Shown here in pieces: positions 26,048 to 33,709 of a stretch of 64,000 nucleotides of DNA; position 1 is the stretch's first letter, and every line of letters begins with the position of its first letter. The notes under the pieces were generated by a model. It was given only the letters and a program-made list of their open reading frames with translations, did not search any database and had not been told where the DNA came from. The position numbers and the translations under genes are program-made. This DNA is from Streptomyces sp. NBC_00654 (GTDB lineage: Bacteria > Actinomycetota > Actinomycetes > Streptomycetales > Streptomycetaceae): NCBI RefSeq assembly GCF_026341775.1, contig NZ_JAPEOB010000001.1, positions 1,798,001-1,862,000 of the forward strand, given 5' to 3'.

Positions 26048-26637
26048 TGTTCGAGCGATTCACCAAGGGCGCCCGAGCCGTCGTGACCGGTGCCGTCGTC
26101 CAGGCCGAACGGGCCGGTGCCGGCTCGGTCGCCGAGGAACATCTGCTCCTCGCCCTGCTGGAACAGAGGGGCAGCCGGGCCTCCTTCGCCGTCGCGGCGC
26201 TCGGCCTCGCCGACGGCCGTGACTCGCTGGAGTCCTCGCTCGCCGATGCCCGTCGGCGCGGAGGCCTGACCAGGGCCGACACGGAGGCGCTCGCCGGGAT
26301 CGGGATCGACGTCGACGAGATCGTGTCCCGTGTGGAAGGGGCGCACGGCGAGGGCGCGCTCGCCGGTGACCGGACGAGCCGCCGGTGGTGGTCCGGGCGC
26401 CGCCCGTTCACCCCGGGCGCGAAGACCATCCTGGAGAAGTCGCTGCGGGTCGCCCTCGGGCGCGGCGACCGCTTCATCGGCGAGGAGCACCTGCTGCTGG
26501 CGCTCACCGCCACCCCCGGAACGGTCGCGGACGTCCTCGCCGAGCACGGGGCGACCTACGCGACCGTGGAGCGTGCCCTGTACGGGGCCGGGGCAGCGGA
26601 CCGGCGCGGCGGAGGGCCGCAGGCGGAGGCGGGCTGA
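26047..26637 (+). CDS. Stand-alone Clp N-terminal domain protein
   Basis: A 196-residue protein made of two Clp-N-like repeats. The first (ARAVVTGAVVQAERAGAGSVAEEHLLLALLEQ) and the second (AKTILEKSLRVALGRGDRFIGEEHLLLALTATP) are joined by an Arg/Ser-rich linker. No AAA+ module follows, so it cannot unfold substrates by itself. It may act as a ClpC/ClpP adaptor, decoy or stress sensor. The ATG overlaps the HTH stop by 1 nt, so both are expressed together. Confidence 0.85.
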   Translation: MFERFTKGARAVVTGAVVQAERAGAGSVAEEHLLLALLEQRGSRASFAVAALGLADGRDSLESSLADARRRGGLTRADTEALAGIGIDVDEIVSRVEGAHGEGALAGDRTSRRWWSGRRPFTPGAKTILEKSLRVALGRGDRFIGEEHLLLALTATPGTVADVLAEHGATYATVERALYGAGAADRRGGGPQAEAG

Positions 26638-26642
26638 CCCGC

Positions 26643-26692
26643 ACCCCGCCCGCCCCGGCCCCCGTGGGGTGCCGGGCGGGTGCGGGGCGGCC
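26643..26692. terminator. GC-rich imperfect hairpin between convergent genes
   Basis: A CCCCGCCCGCC-type arm is mirrored by GGCGGGTGCGGGG with a 2-nt bulge, in the gap between the Clp-N stop and the convergent PadR stop. Placement suggests a shared terminator. Confidence 0.45.
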
Positions 26693-26700
26693 CTCCGCCG

Positions 26701-27792
26701 TCAGGCCCTGTCGCGGTCGCCGGCGCGGTCGTCCTCGCCCGCCGGGCCGCCCTTGCGCAGCAGCGAGTCGACGTGGGCCGCGGCCGTACCCAGGTGGTGG
26801 CGGGCCTCGGTGACCTGTTCCGCCGTGACGCCGTGGTCCCGTGCCGCATCGCGGATGTCGTCGCGGAAGCGGTCCAGGAGGCGGTCCAGGTCGCGGGCCG
26901 GGTCGCCCGTGGTGGCCGTGTCCCGGCCCCACTCGGGGTCCGCCCCGGCGGTCCCGGCCGCTCCGGTGGCTTCCGTGTCCTCGGAGGTCCGGGTGTCCTC
27001 GGGCTTGCCGAAGGGGGGCCAGTTGCCCGTCCTGGCGAATCCGCCGAGCTGGCCGGTGATCTCGGCCAGGCCCTCGCGCACACCGGCGGGCCAGTCGCCC
27101 CGCGCGAAGTGCTCCTGGACCTGGCGTGCGGCGCTCTGCATCTGGTCGCGTGCCTTCTCCTGGGCCTCCTGGGCCTGACGGCGGGCCTGCTGGGCGTCCT
27201 CGCGGGCGCGCCGGGACTCGTCCTTCGCCCGGCGGGCCTGCTCCTTCCACTCCTGCTTGGCCTTGCGCAGCTCTTCCTTCGCCGTGCGCCATGCCTCGCT
27301 GTCGCCCAGGTCGCCCAGGTCGCCGAAGTCGCCGAACGGGTGGGGGCGGGAACCCTTCGCGCCCTTGGTGCCCTTGCCGCCCGGCGTTCCGCCGCCAGGG
27401 GTGTGCCGGGACTCGGACGCGGCGGCCCGCATCTCGCTGCGCAGCTTGCCCGCCGCTCCGCGGACGTCGTCGCGGATCTCGGCGGCCAGCTCGGAGACGG
27501 AGTCGCGGATCTCCAGTTCCAGATCGGCCAGTTCGCCGCCGCGGCCCGCCAGCTCGGCGCGTCCCGCGTCGGTGATCGAGTAGACCTTGCGGCCGCCCTC
27601 GGTGGCGTGCGTGACCAGGCCCTCGGCCTCCAGCTTGGCCAGGCGCGGGTAGACGGTGCCCGCCGAGGGCGCGTACAGGCCCTGGAAACGTTCCTCCAGG
27701 AGCCGGATCACCTCGTAGCCGTGGCGCGGGGCCTCGTCCAGCAGCTTCAGCAGGTAGAGGCGCAGGCGGCCGTGGGCGAATACGGGGGGCAT
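26701..27792 (-). CDS. PadR-family regulator with long C-terminal coiled coil
   Basis: A 363-residue protein. The N-terminal 90 residues are a PadR winged helix (LRLYLLKLLDEAPRHGYEVIRLLEE; SAGTVYPRLAKLEAEGLVTH). The next 200 residues are highly charged Lys/Glu/Ala/Arg coiled coil (around REDAQQARRQAQEAQEKARDQ), unusually long for the family. A closing helical segment precedes an Asp/Arg tail. It begins 1 nt after the stop of the DUF4097 gene, so both are one unit, probably autoregulated through the palindromic region upstream of that gene. The coiled coil may mediate oligomerisation or contact with the DUF4097 partner. Confidence 0.87.
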   Translation of the reverse strand: MPPVFAHGRLRLYLLKLLDEAPRHGYEVIRLLEERFQGLYAPSAGTVYPRLAKLEAEGLVTHATEGGRKVYSITDAGRAELAGRGGELADLELEIRDSVSELAAEIRDDVRGAAGKLRSEMRAAASESRHTPGGGTPGGKGTKGAKGSRPHPFGDFGDLGDLGDSEAWRTAKEELRKAKQEWKEQARRAKDESRRAREDAQQARRQAQEAQEKARDQMQSAARQVQEHFARGDWPAGVREGLAEITGQLGGFARTGNWPPFGKPEDTRTSEDTEATGAAGTAGADPEWGRDTATTGDPARDLDRLLDRFRDDIRDAARDHGVTAEQVTEARHHLGTAAAHVDSLLRKGGPAGEDDRAGDRDRA

Positions 27793-27793
27793 G

Positions 27794-28651
27794 TCAGAGA
27801 ACCTTTCCGGTCGGCTCGGCGTCGTGCGGTTCTTCCTCGGCCTGCGGGCGGCGCAGCAGGGCGATGGAACCGGATGCGGTCATCGCCCGCAGTGTCCCGG
27901 TCCCGGCGCCGAGGGTGCCGGTGATCTTCTTCGCCCCCCACTGTCCGCTGACCCGCAGGTCCTCGAAGGCGCTGGACAGGGTGCCGCTCGCGGTGTTCGC
28001 CTCGACCGTCGCGTCCGCCGGGTGCGGCAGCCGGATGGCGATCTCGCCGGAGACCGTGGTCAGCCGGATGTCGGTGGGCCGTCCGGACGGGTCGAGGTCC
28101 AGGATCATGCCGCCGCTGACGGACTCGGCGCGTACGGAGGTCCCGGCGCCGTCGACCACGGTCAGATCGCCGGAGACGGACTGGAAGCGGAGATCGCCGG
28201 TGACGTCCTGGGCCTCCAGATTCCCGGACACCGTCTCGGCGGTCACCTTGCCGGTCAGGCCGGACACGCTGGTGTCACCGCTGACGCCGCGCACGTCGGT
28301 GCGTCCCCGGATTCCGGAGACGACGGCCTCGGCGCCGACCGCGCCGACCTCCACGGCGCAGTCGGCGGGCACGACGACGGAGACGACGGCCCTGCGGCGC
28401 CAGCCCTTGTCCTCAAGCCACTTGTGGAGGCTCTTCCAGTGCAGGTCCTCGTAGGCGACGGTCAGGGTGCCGTCCTGCTGGGTCACCACGAGCGGCGGGC
28501 CCTCCAGCGCGGAGATCTCCAGCCGGGCGGCCGTCTCCTCGCTGCCGACCACGTTGACGGTGCCGTTGACGACGCGCACCTGGAGCGTGGTCACCGGTTC
28601 GTCGAAGGTGAGCTTCTGCGGCTCGGCGACGGCCCACGTCGACACAGGCAT
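27794..28651 (-). CDS. DUF4097 beta-helix adhesin-like protein
   Basis: A 285-residue protein with repeated strands such as VRGVSGDTSVSGLTGKVTAETVSGNLEAQDVTGDL and ESVSGGMILDL, the parallel beta-helix of the DUF4097 (putative adhesin) family. There is no signal peptide or membrane helix, so the protein is probably cytoplasmic. I chose the ATG at 28651, nine bases after GGGAGG; upstream starts give an unrelated low-complexity leader. The PadR gene follows 1 nt later. DUF4097-PadR pairs are common in actinobacteria and linked to envelope stress in some bacteria, but the role here is unknown. Confidence 0.85.
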   Translation of the reverse strand: MPVSTWAVAEPQKLTFDEPVTTLQVRVVNGTVNVVGSEETAARLEISALEGPPLVVTQQDGTLTVAYEDLHWKSLHKWLEDKGWRRRAVVSVVVPADCAVEVGAVGAEAVVSGIRGRTDVRGVSGDTSVSGLTGKVTAETVSGNLEAQDVTGDLRFQSVSGDLTVVDGAGTSVRAESVSGGMILDLDPSGRPTDIRLTTVSGEIAIRLPHPADATVEANTASGTLSSAFEDLRVSGQWGAKKITGTLGAGTGTLRAMTASGSIALLRRPQAEEEPHDAEPTGKVL

Positions 28652-28685
28652 GGATATGACCTCCCGGAGAGCGTGGTGACGCAAC

Positions 28686-28719
28686 ATATCGCGTCTCGTG
28701 TCGAACACGATATATCGCG
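28686..28719. promoter_or_regulatory. AT-rich palindromic region, candidate PadR operator
   Basis: This segment upstream of the DUF4097-padR unit holds a perfect palindrome CGATATATCG (28708-28717), a second one TCGTGT-CGA-ACACGA (28696-28710), and a direct repeat ATATCGCG (28686 and 28712). It is the most AT-rich patch nearby. A PadR dimer is the obvious candidate binder. Confidence 0.65.
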
Positions 28720-28825
28720 GCTTGGTGAAGTCAAGCGTGATCGGGGGAGCCGCTGATCGCCCGAACGCCCAGAGGTGTCGCTCGAATAGCGTCATACATG
28801 GGCAAATTGCCCTAGCGTGTGAGGC

Positions 28826-29722
28826 ATGAACGCGACATCCGTGGGGGCACTGCTGCTGTGCCGGGCCGACCCCGAGACCGTACGGCCCCTGGCTCACCTC
28901 CTGCGCGAGCCGATGCTGCTCACCCCGGCGGGGGACGAGTGGAGCGCACTCGTACCGGAGGGGAAGCCCTGGAAGGGCGCGGGGCGGGCGGGCGCGGCAC
29001 CGGCCGGGCCGGGGCGGGCGGGGACGGACGCCGCGGCGGACGGGGCGGCCGAGCCCGTCGACCGGGTGCTCGGCGGCTGGGCCACCGCGCTCGCGGTCGG
29101 CTCCGCCTGGCCGGTGCTGGCCCTGTGGTGGGACGGCGACCGGGCGGGCTACACGCTGGCCGCCGGGTTCCGCCGCCCCGTCGGCTACATCTGGCTCGCC
29201 GACGGCACCCCGGCGGGCGAGGGCGAGGCCATGCGCACCTTCGCCGCACGGCTCGGCCTCGACCCCGTCCTGGATCTCCAGGCGCTGGAGGAGCTGACCC
29301 TGCCGGACCCCGACGCGGACGCCGACGCCCGGCTGACCGGACTGCTCGCCGTGCTCACCCGCACCGGACTGACCCTGCCGACCGGCCTCGGCCCCGGCGA
29401 GTCCGCCGACCGGCTGCGCGGCGTGGCCGAGGTGCTGCCGGGGACGGAACGCGTCGAGTGGGCGGGCTGGCGCGATGCCGTACGCGTGGAACTGGACGCG
29501 GTCGAGAACAGCCGCCTCGGCCCGTGGGTGAGCGGCCCCGGGGCCCGAGCGGTGGCCGTGGCCGAGGTCGTGGCCGGGCTGCCGCTCCTGCTGTGGGGCG
29601 CACGCCGGCGCAGCGGAGGCTGGGCCGCGGCCGGGGCGGTGCTGCTGGTGCAGGGCGCGCTGGGTATCGCGTACCACCGCGTCCGCGGGGCCCGGCCGCC
29701 CCGGAGCCGGGGACAGGAATAG
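28826..29722 (+). CDS. Hypothetical protein with C-terminal membrane helices
   Basis: A 298-residue protein of no recognised family. The N-terminal half (LLLCRADPETVRPLAHLL) includes an Ala/Gly linker near 50-78. The middle contains two short hydrophobic stretches, and the C-terminus has two likely membrane helices (AVAVAEVVAGLPLLLWGA and AAAGAVLLVQGALGIAYHRV) before a basic tail. The codon pattern and ATG start are normal. It stands alone between a divergent DUF4097 gene and a convergent DUF6104 gene. Confidence 0.7.
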   Translation: MNATSVGALLLCRADPETVRPLAHLLREPMLLTPAGDEWSALVPEGKPWKGAGRAGAAPAGPGRAGTDAAADGAAEPVDRVLGGWATALAVGSAWPVLALWWDGDRAGYTLAAGFRRPVGYIWLADGTPAGEGEAMRTFAARLGLDPVLDLQALEELTLPDPDADADARLTGLLAVLTRTGLTLPTGLGPGESADRLRGVAEVLPGTERVEWAGWRDAVRVELDAVENSRLGPWVSGPGARAVAVAEVVAGLPLLLWGARRRSGGWAAAGAVLLVQGALGIAYHRVRGARPPRSRGQE

Positions 29723-29759
29723 CGCCGGGGAGACGGACAGCGCCCGGGACCGGGTCGGC

Positions 29760-29811
29760 TACGGAGCCGGAGCCGGTACGGAGCCGGGACGGGGTACGGA
29801 GCCGGAGCCCG
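29760..29811. repeat. TACGGAGCCGG tandem repeat, 3 copies
   Basis: Three near-identical units of 17-18 bp beginning TACGGAGCCGG lie in the 160-nt gap between two convergent genes. They are non-coding and of the same style as the minisatellite near 4.4 kb. Confidence 0.8.
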
Positions 29812-29881
29812 GGGGCAGGGGCGGGCGGCGGGCAGGGGCGGAAGGGGCGGAAGGCGAAGGCCCCGACGCGCGCGTCCGCGT

Positions 29882-30067
29882 CTACGCGTCCTCGTCGTCC
29901 TCGTCGTCCAGTCGCGCCAGCCAGGTCGCGAGGCGCTCGACGGGCACCTCGAAGTCGGGGTTGAGGTCGACGAACGTACGCAGCTGCTCGGCGAGCCACT
30001 CGAAAGTGACCTCCTCCTCGCCGCGCCGCTTCTCCAGTTCCTCGATGCCACGGTCGGTGAAGTACAA
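29882..30067 (-). CDS. Small DUF6104-like protein
   Basis: A 61-residue acidic protein: MYFTDRGIEELEKRRGEEE, then a helix-rich body (VTFEWLAEQLRTFVDLNPDFE) and a DDEDDEDA tail. It matches my recollection of the DUF6104 family, a short protein conserved in streptomycetes of unknown function. The gene is divergent from the conflict-system genes. The 177 nt between them must hold both promoters. Confidence 0.8.
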   Translation of the reverse strand: MYFTDRGIEELEKRRGEEEVTFEWLAEQLRTFVDLNPDFEVPVERLATWLARLDDEDDEDA

Positions 30068-30244
30068 GACGTGCTCCTGTTGCGTACGGAAGTTCTCCCC
30101 TCAGGGTATGGGGTCGCCGGAGCGGCCGGATCTCGACGGTGCGAAGCCGTTCCCCCTCGCCTGCCGGGGTGCCGGACAGTAATCTTGTCGGCCGGATCAA
30201 GTCAGCGCCGGGGCACCTGCCTTGACGTGCGGATCGGGGGAGCC

Positions 30245-30601
30245 GTGAGTGGTCGTGTCCGTCGTATCGATCTCGGTGACGGCAAGATCGTCTATGCCAG
30301 GGTCAGCGCGGCCGAGGGGTACGGGTCGTCCGACCGGGACGTCGGCGTGGCCGACGCCGCCGCGGCCAGACTGGAGCAGCTCAACGAGCTGATCGCCCGG
30401 GTCGGCGGCACGGTCCTGGACGCCGCGGCCGCGGTCAAGCCGCACGAGGCCTCGGTCACCTTCGGGGTGGAGCTGAGCACCAAGTCCGGCAAGGCGCTCG
30501 CCATCCTCGCGGACGGCGAGGCCAAGGCGTCCGTCCAGGTCTCCCTCACCTGGCGGCTGGGCGAGCGGGACCCGGAGGGGCCGGCCGGCACGGATGTCTG
30601 A
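30245..30601 (+). CDS. Trypsin-co-occurring domain 1 (Trypco1, CU044_2847-type) protein
   Basis: A 118-residue protein: a short strand-rich start (VRRIDLGDGKIVYARVS), a helix (LEQLNELIARVGGTVLDAA) and a beta unit (EASVTFGVELSTKSGKALAILADGEAKASVQVSLTW). This is the CU044_2847/Trypco1 pattern, a small domain encoded next to trypsin-like proteases in VMAP-type conflict systems. It may inhibit, present or sense for the protease. The GTG at 30245 follows GGGGGAG closely. It overlaps the protease gene by 8 nt, so expression is coupled. It opens the 11.3-kb system. Confidence 0.82.
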   Translation: MSGRVRRIDLGDGKIVYARVSAAEGYGSSDRDVGVADAAAARLEQLNELIARVGGTVLDAAAAVKPHEASVTFGVELSTKSGKALAILADGEAKASVQVSLTWRLGERDPEGPAGTDV

Positions 30602-32564
30602 CGGCCTTCCCGACCTCGACGCACTCGTCCGGGCGGCCACCGTTCACTTCCTGCCGCCGGAGCCGGGCCAGGACCGGATGTGGGGCAGCGGCTTCTTCGT
30701 CGCGCCCGGCTGGATCCTGACCGCCGCGCATGTGCTCCTCCCCTATGTGCGGGAGGACCGGGACCGGCGCTTCAGGGTGGCCGGTGACCAGCGGCAGCAC
30801 GGCATCGCCCCGGCCCCGGCACGGCTGGAGCAGTGGCTCGTCGGTGACCCGTGGAGCGAGCACATCCCGGCCCAGCGCGATCTGGCCCTGGTGCGGCTGC
30901 TCGACGACACGGTCGAGCACGAGTGCGTTTGGCTCAGCGACCAGATGGTCTCCAGCGGCGGTGACCGGGTGGCGTTCGGTTTCCGGCCGACCCAGGAGGA
31001 GGCCGAGGAGGACATCAGTCCGTACGGGCTCTGGCGCGGCGCGGTCAAGGCGAACGTCGACGACGGGGCGCTCGCCGTCCGGTTCGAGTCCCTGGCCGAA
31101 TTCCCTCCGGGTGTCTCGGGCGGACCGGTACTGGATCCCGCCACCGGCGCCGTGCTGGAGATCGTGAAGTCCGGCCGCGCGGAGCAGGACGGCGGACGGG
31201 CCGTGTCCGCCGCCGCCCTGCGCCGGTTCGGCGTGCTGTACCGCGAGGTCATGGACGCCCATGACCGCTGGCACCACGGCCGCCGGGCCGACACCGGCAG
31301 CTGGACCTCCCACCAGGGCCGGCTCGGCGGCCGGGGCTCCGGCGCCGACGCCGAACAGTGGTCCCCCGAGGACCGGGTGAACGCGCTGAACCACCTCGCG
31401 GGCCTGGCCCCGCCCCTGGAGGGCGATGCCGCGGGGCTCGCCCGCCACGTGCGCAACGAACGGCTGCCGCACACCGTGCCGGCGCCCCTGACCTGGCGCG
31501 ACGGGCACGGGCTGCTCTACCGGGGCGACGGCACCCCGCTCCCGGCGTACGTCTTCATGCACTACCTGCGGCTCGTCGGCGAACTCACCCGCGGCTACGG
31601 GGGCGACACGAGCGGGCTCGACGACTGGCTGGACGGCCGGCTGCGCAGGCTGCCCCCGCACCTGCGGCGGCTGGTGGAACAGGCCCGGCTGCCGGAGAGG
31701 GACAGCACGGAGCGCGTCGTCATCCCCTACCCCGGCCTCGCCGACCCGGCCCACATCGTCGTCGTCGAGCTCGACGAACTGCCCTACGGGACCCTGCACT
31801 GGCAGATCAGGATCGACGACGGCAGCGGTGACCACGAGATCTTCGCCTCGGAGACCGACCCGAACGGTGTGGCGCCCGGCCGCCTCCGCCTCAACCTGCG
31901 CGAACACCTCGCCGAGGCCTTCCAGTTCGCCGATACGGCGGGCGGGGTGCCCGCACCCTGCGAAGTCGTCGTACCCGCCGGGTACTTCGACACCCCCGTA
32001 CACCGGTGGCAGCTCGCCGACGAAGCGCGCCTGGGCGATCCCGCCCATCTTCCGGTCGGGGTGAGACGGCGGATCGTCCTGCGCAACGTGGACCGGCGCG
32101 GGGAGCCGGACGCCCTCTGGTCGGACCGCTGGAGCGCGGCGGCCGGCTGCGGACCGCTCACGGCGAGCCGGGTGCCGCCCGCCGGACAGCCGCCCCGGAG
32201 CAGGCACTTCGCCGAGATACAGCCCTCCGGCATCCCCGTCCTGTGCCATCCCGCGGGCCGGGGCATCGGCCGCAAGGCCATCGAGTTCGCCTTCGACACG
32301 GGCCACGGCATCGCCCTGTGGCGCATCGACGGCCATGACCGGGGCCCCTGCGACAGCGACTGCGAGGACCTGCACAAGGGCGTCGCCGAACTGCTGGCGC
32401 GCACCGAGTCGCTGCCCGAACTCCCCGACCGGCTGCGGCGCATCAGGGAAGAGATCCACGAGACCCGGACGACGGGGCACTGGGCCGAATCCGTCGCCGT
32501 CATGTACGACGACCCCCGCCGCCCGGTGCCGGAGCGACCCGTGGGACCGGTGGACTCACCATGA
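30594..32564 (+). CDS. Trypsin-like serine protease with VMAP domains
   Basis: A 656-residue protein. Residues 1-215 form a trypsin-fold domain with an intact triad: His46 in WILTAAHVL, Asp96 in QRDLALV and Ser175 in PPGVSGGPV. There is no signal peptide, so it acts in the cytoplasm. A helical middle part (about 255-350; YVFMHYLRLVGELTR) resembles the VMAP middle region. The C-terminal 300 residues (strands around HIVVVELDELPYGTLHWQIRI, later WSDRWSAAAGC) resemble VMAP-C. Family knowledge ties VMAP proteins to MoxR ATPases and vWA partners, both encoded next. The protease may be the effector or the activator of the TIR component. Confidence 0.85.
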   Translation: MSDGLPDLDALVRAATVHFLPPEPGQDRMWGSGFFVAPGWILTAAHVLLPYVREDRDRRFRVAGDQRQHGIAPAPARLEQWLVGDPWSEHIPAQRDLALVRLLDDTVEHECVWLSDQMVSSGGDRVAFGFRPTQEEAEEDISPYGLWRGAVKANVDDGALAVRFESLAEFPPGVSGGPVLDPATGAVLEIVKSGRAEQDGGRAVSAAALRRFGVLYREVMDAHDRWHHGRRADTGSWTSHQGRLGGRGSGADAEQWSPEDRVNALNHLAGLAPPLEGDAAGLARHVRNERLPHTVPAPLTWRDGHGLLYRGDGTPLPAYVFMHYLRLVGELTRGYGGDTSGLDDWLDGRLRRLPPHLRRLVEQARLPERDSTERVVIPYPGLADPAHIVVVELDELPYGTLHWQIRIDDGSGDHEIFASETDPNGVAPGRLRLNLREHLAEAFQFADTAGGVPAPCEVVVPAGYFDTPVHRWQLADEARLGDPAHLPVGVRRRIVLRNVDRRGEPDALWSDRWSAAAGCGPLTASRVPPAGQPPRSRHFAEIQPSGIPVLCHPAGRGIGRKAIEFAFDTGHGIALWRIDGHDRGPCDSDCEDLHKGVAELLARTESLPELPDRLRRIREEIHETRTTGHWAESVAVMYDDPRRPVPERPVGPVDSP

Positions 32565-32691
32565 CGACTTGGCCGGAAATCAGCTTTGGCCGGGCCTTAC
32601 GGGGGTACATTCCCGTGGGCCCATTGCGGGCGTTGCCTGCCCCCGTCGGCCAGAGCGCGGGAAGTCACCGACCGCCGACGAGGAGCGAGAA

Positions 32692-33702
32692 ATGAGCAAC
32701 TGGCTGATTTACCGGGGTGAGGGAGAGCCTGCCCCGGAACGGATCGGCGAGCTTCCGCCCCCGCCGCCCTGGCGCGACTTCACCGGTGAGCCGACCGGAC
32801 TCCCGGTCCCCGGCCCGGACTCCTCGACGAAGCGGCGCCTCGGCGGGCGCCCCCTGCTCCCCGTCCAGGACGAGGACGCGATCCAGCTCATCAACGCCGC
32901 CCTGTATCTCCGGCGGCCGCTCCTGGTGACCGGCGAGCCCGGCTCCGGCAAGAGCACGCTCGCCCACGCCGTCGCCCGGGAGCTGGGCCTGGGCCGGGTC
33001 CTGCAGTGGTCCGTCGTCAGCCGTACGGAACTGAAGCAGGGGCTGTACGAGTACGACGCGATCGGCCGGCTCCAGGACGCCCAGCTCTCCCGCGAACGCG
33101 GCGCGGGCGAGGGCGACATCGGCGAGTACATCAAGCTCGGCCCGCTCGGCACGGCGCTCCTCCCGGCGGAACGCCCGCGGGTGCTGCTCATCGACGAGCT
33201 CGACAAGAGCGACATCGACCTGCCGAACGACCTGCTGAACGTGCTGGAGGAAGGCGAGTTCCGCATCCCCGAACTGGAGCGCACCGCCAAGCGCGAAGGA
33301 CACGCGCCCGTCACCGTCCTGGACGACGACGGCCGCAGTGTGCCCGTCGTCGACGGAAGGGTGCGCTGCCGCGCCTTCCCCTTCGTCGTGATGACGAGCA
33401 ACGGCGAGCGCGACTTCCCCAAGCCCCTGCTGCGCCGCTGCATCCGGCTCAATCTGGAACCACCGCGCAACGAACGGCTCGCCGCGCTGGTGCACGCCCA
33501 CTTCGGGGAGGGCGCGCACGAGGCCAACCGGGACCTCCTGGAGAGCTTCAGCCGGGGCGACGACGAGGGGCTGCGGCCGACCGACGAACTACTCAACGCG
33601 ATCTTCCTCACCCAGCACACCGCACGGGAGGCAGGCAGCCGGCGGGACAGCATCGCCCGGCTGCTGATGCGTCCCCTGGAGCAGCACCCCCAGCAGCGGT
33701 GA
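32692..33702 (+). CDS. MoxR-type AAA+ ATPase
   Basis: A 336-residue ATPase. Walker A is GEPGSGKST (residues 81-89) and Walker B is RVLLIDELDKS, with Asp168 and Glu169. A sensor/arginine-finger region is VMTSNGERDFPKPLLRRC. The 80-residue Pro-rich N-terminus is specific to this class. The family remodels protein complexes, usually with a vWA partner, here the next gene 7 nt downstream. GGAG lies before the ATG. The 127-nt gap from the protease gene holds a weak hairpin (32594-32621) that might modulate expression between the two halves of the operon. Confidence 0.92.
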   Translation: MSNWLIYRGEGEPAPERIGELPPPPPWRDFTGEPTGLPVPGPDSSTKRRLGGRPLLPVQDEDAIQLINAALYLRRPLLVTGEPGSGKSTLAHAVARELGLGRVLQWSVVSRTELKQGLYEYDAIGRLQDAQLSRERGAGEGDIGEYIKLGPLGTALLPAERPRVLLIDELDKSDIDLPNDLLNVLEEGEFRIPELERTAKREGHAPVTVLDDDGRSVPVVDGRVRCRAFPFVVMTSNGERDFPKPLLRRCIRLNLEPPRNERLAALVHAHFGEGAHEANRDLLESFSRGDDEGLRPTDELLNAIFLTQHTAREAGSRRDSIARLLMRPLEQHPQQR

Positions 33703-33709
33703 CGCCGCG

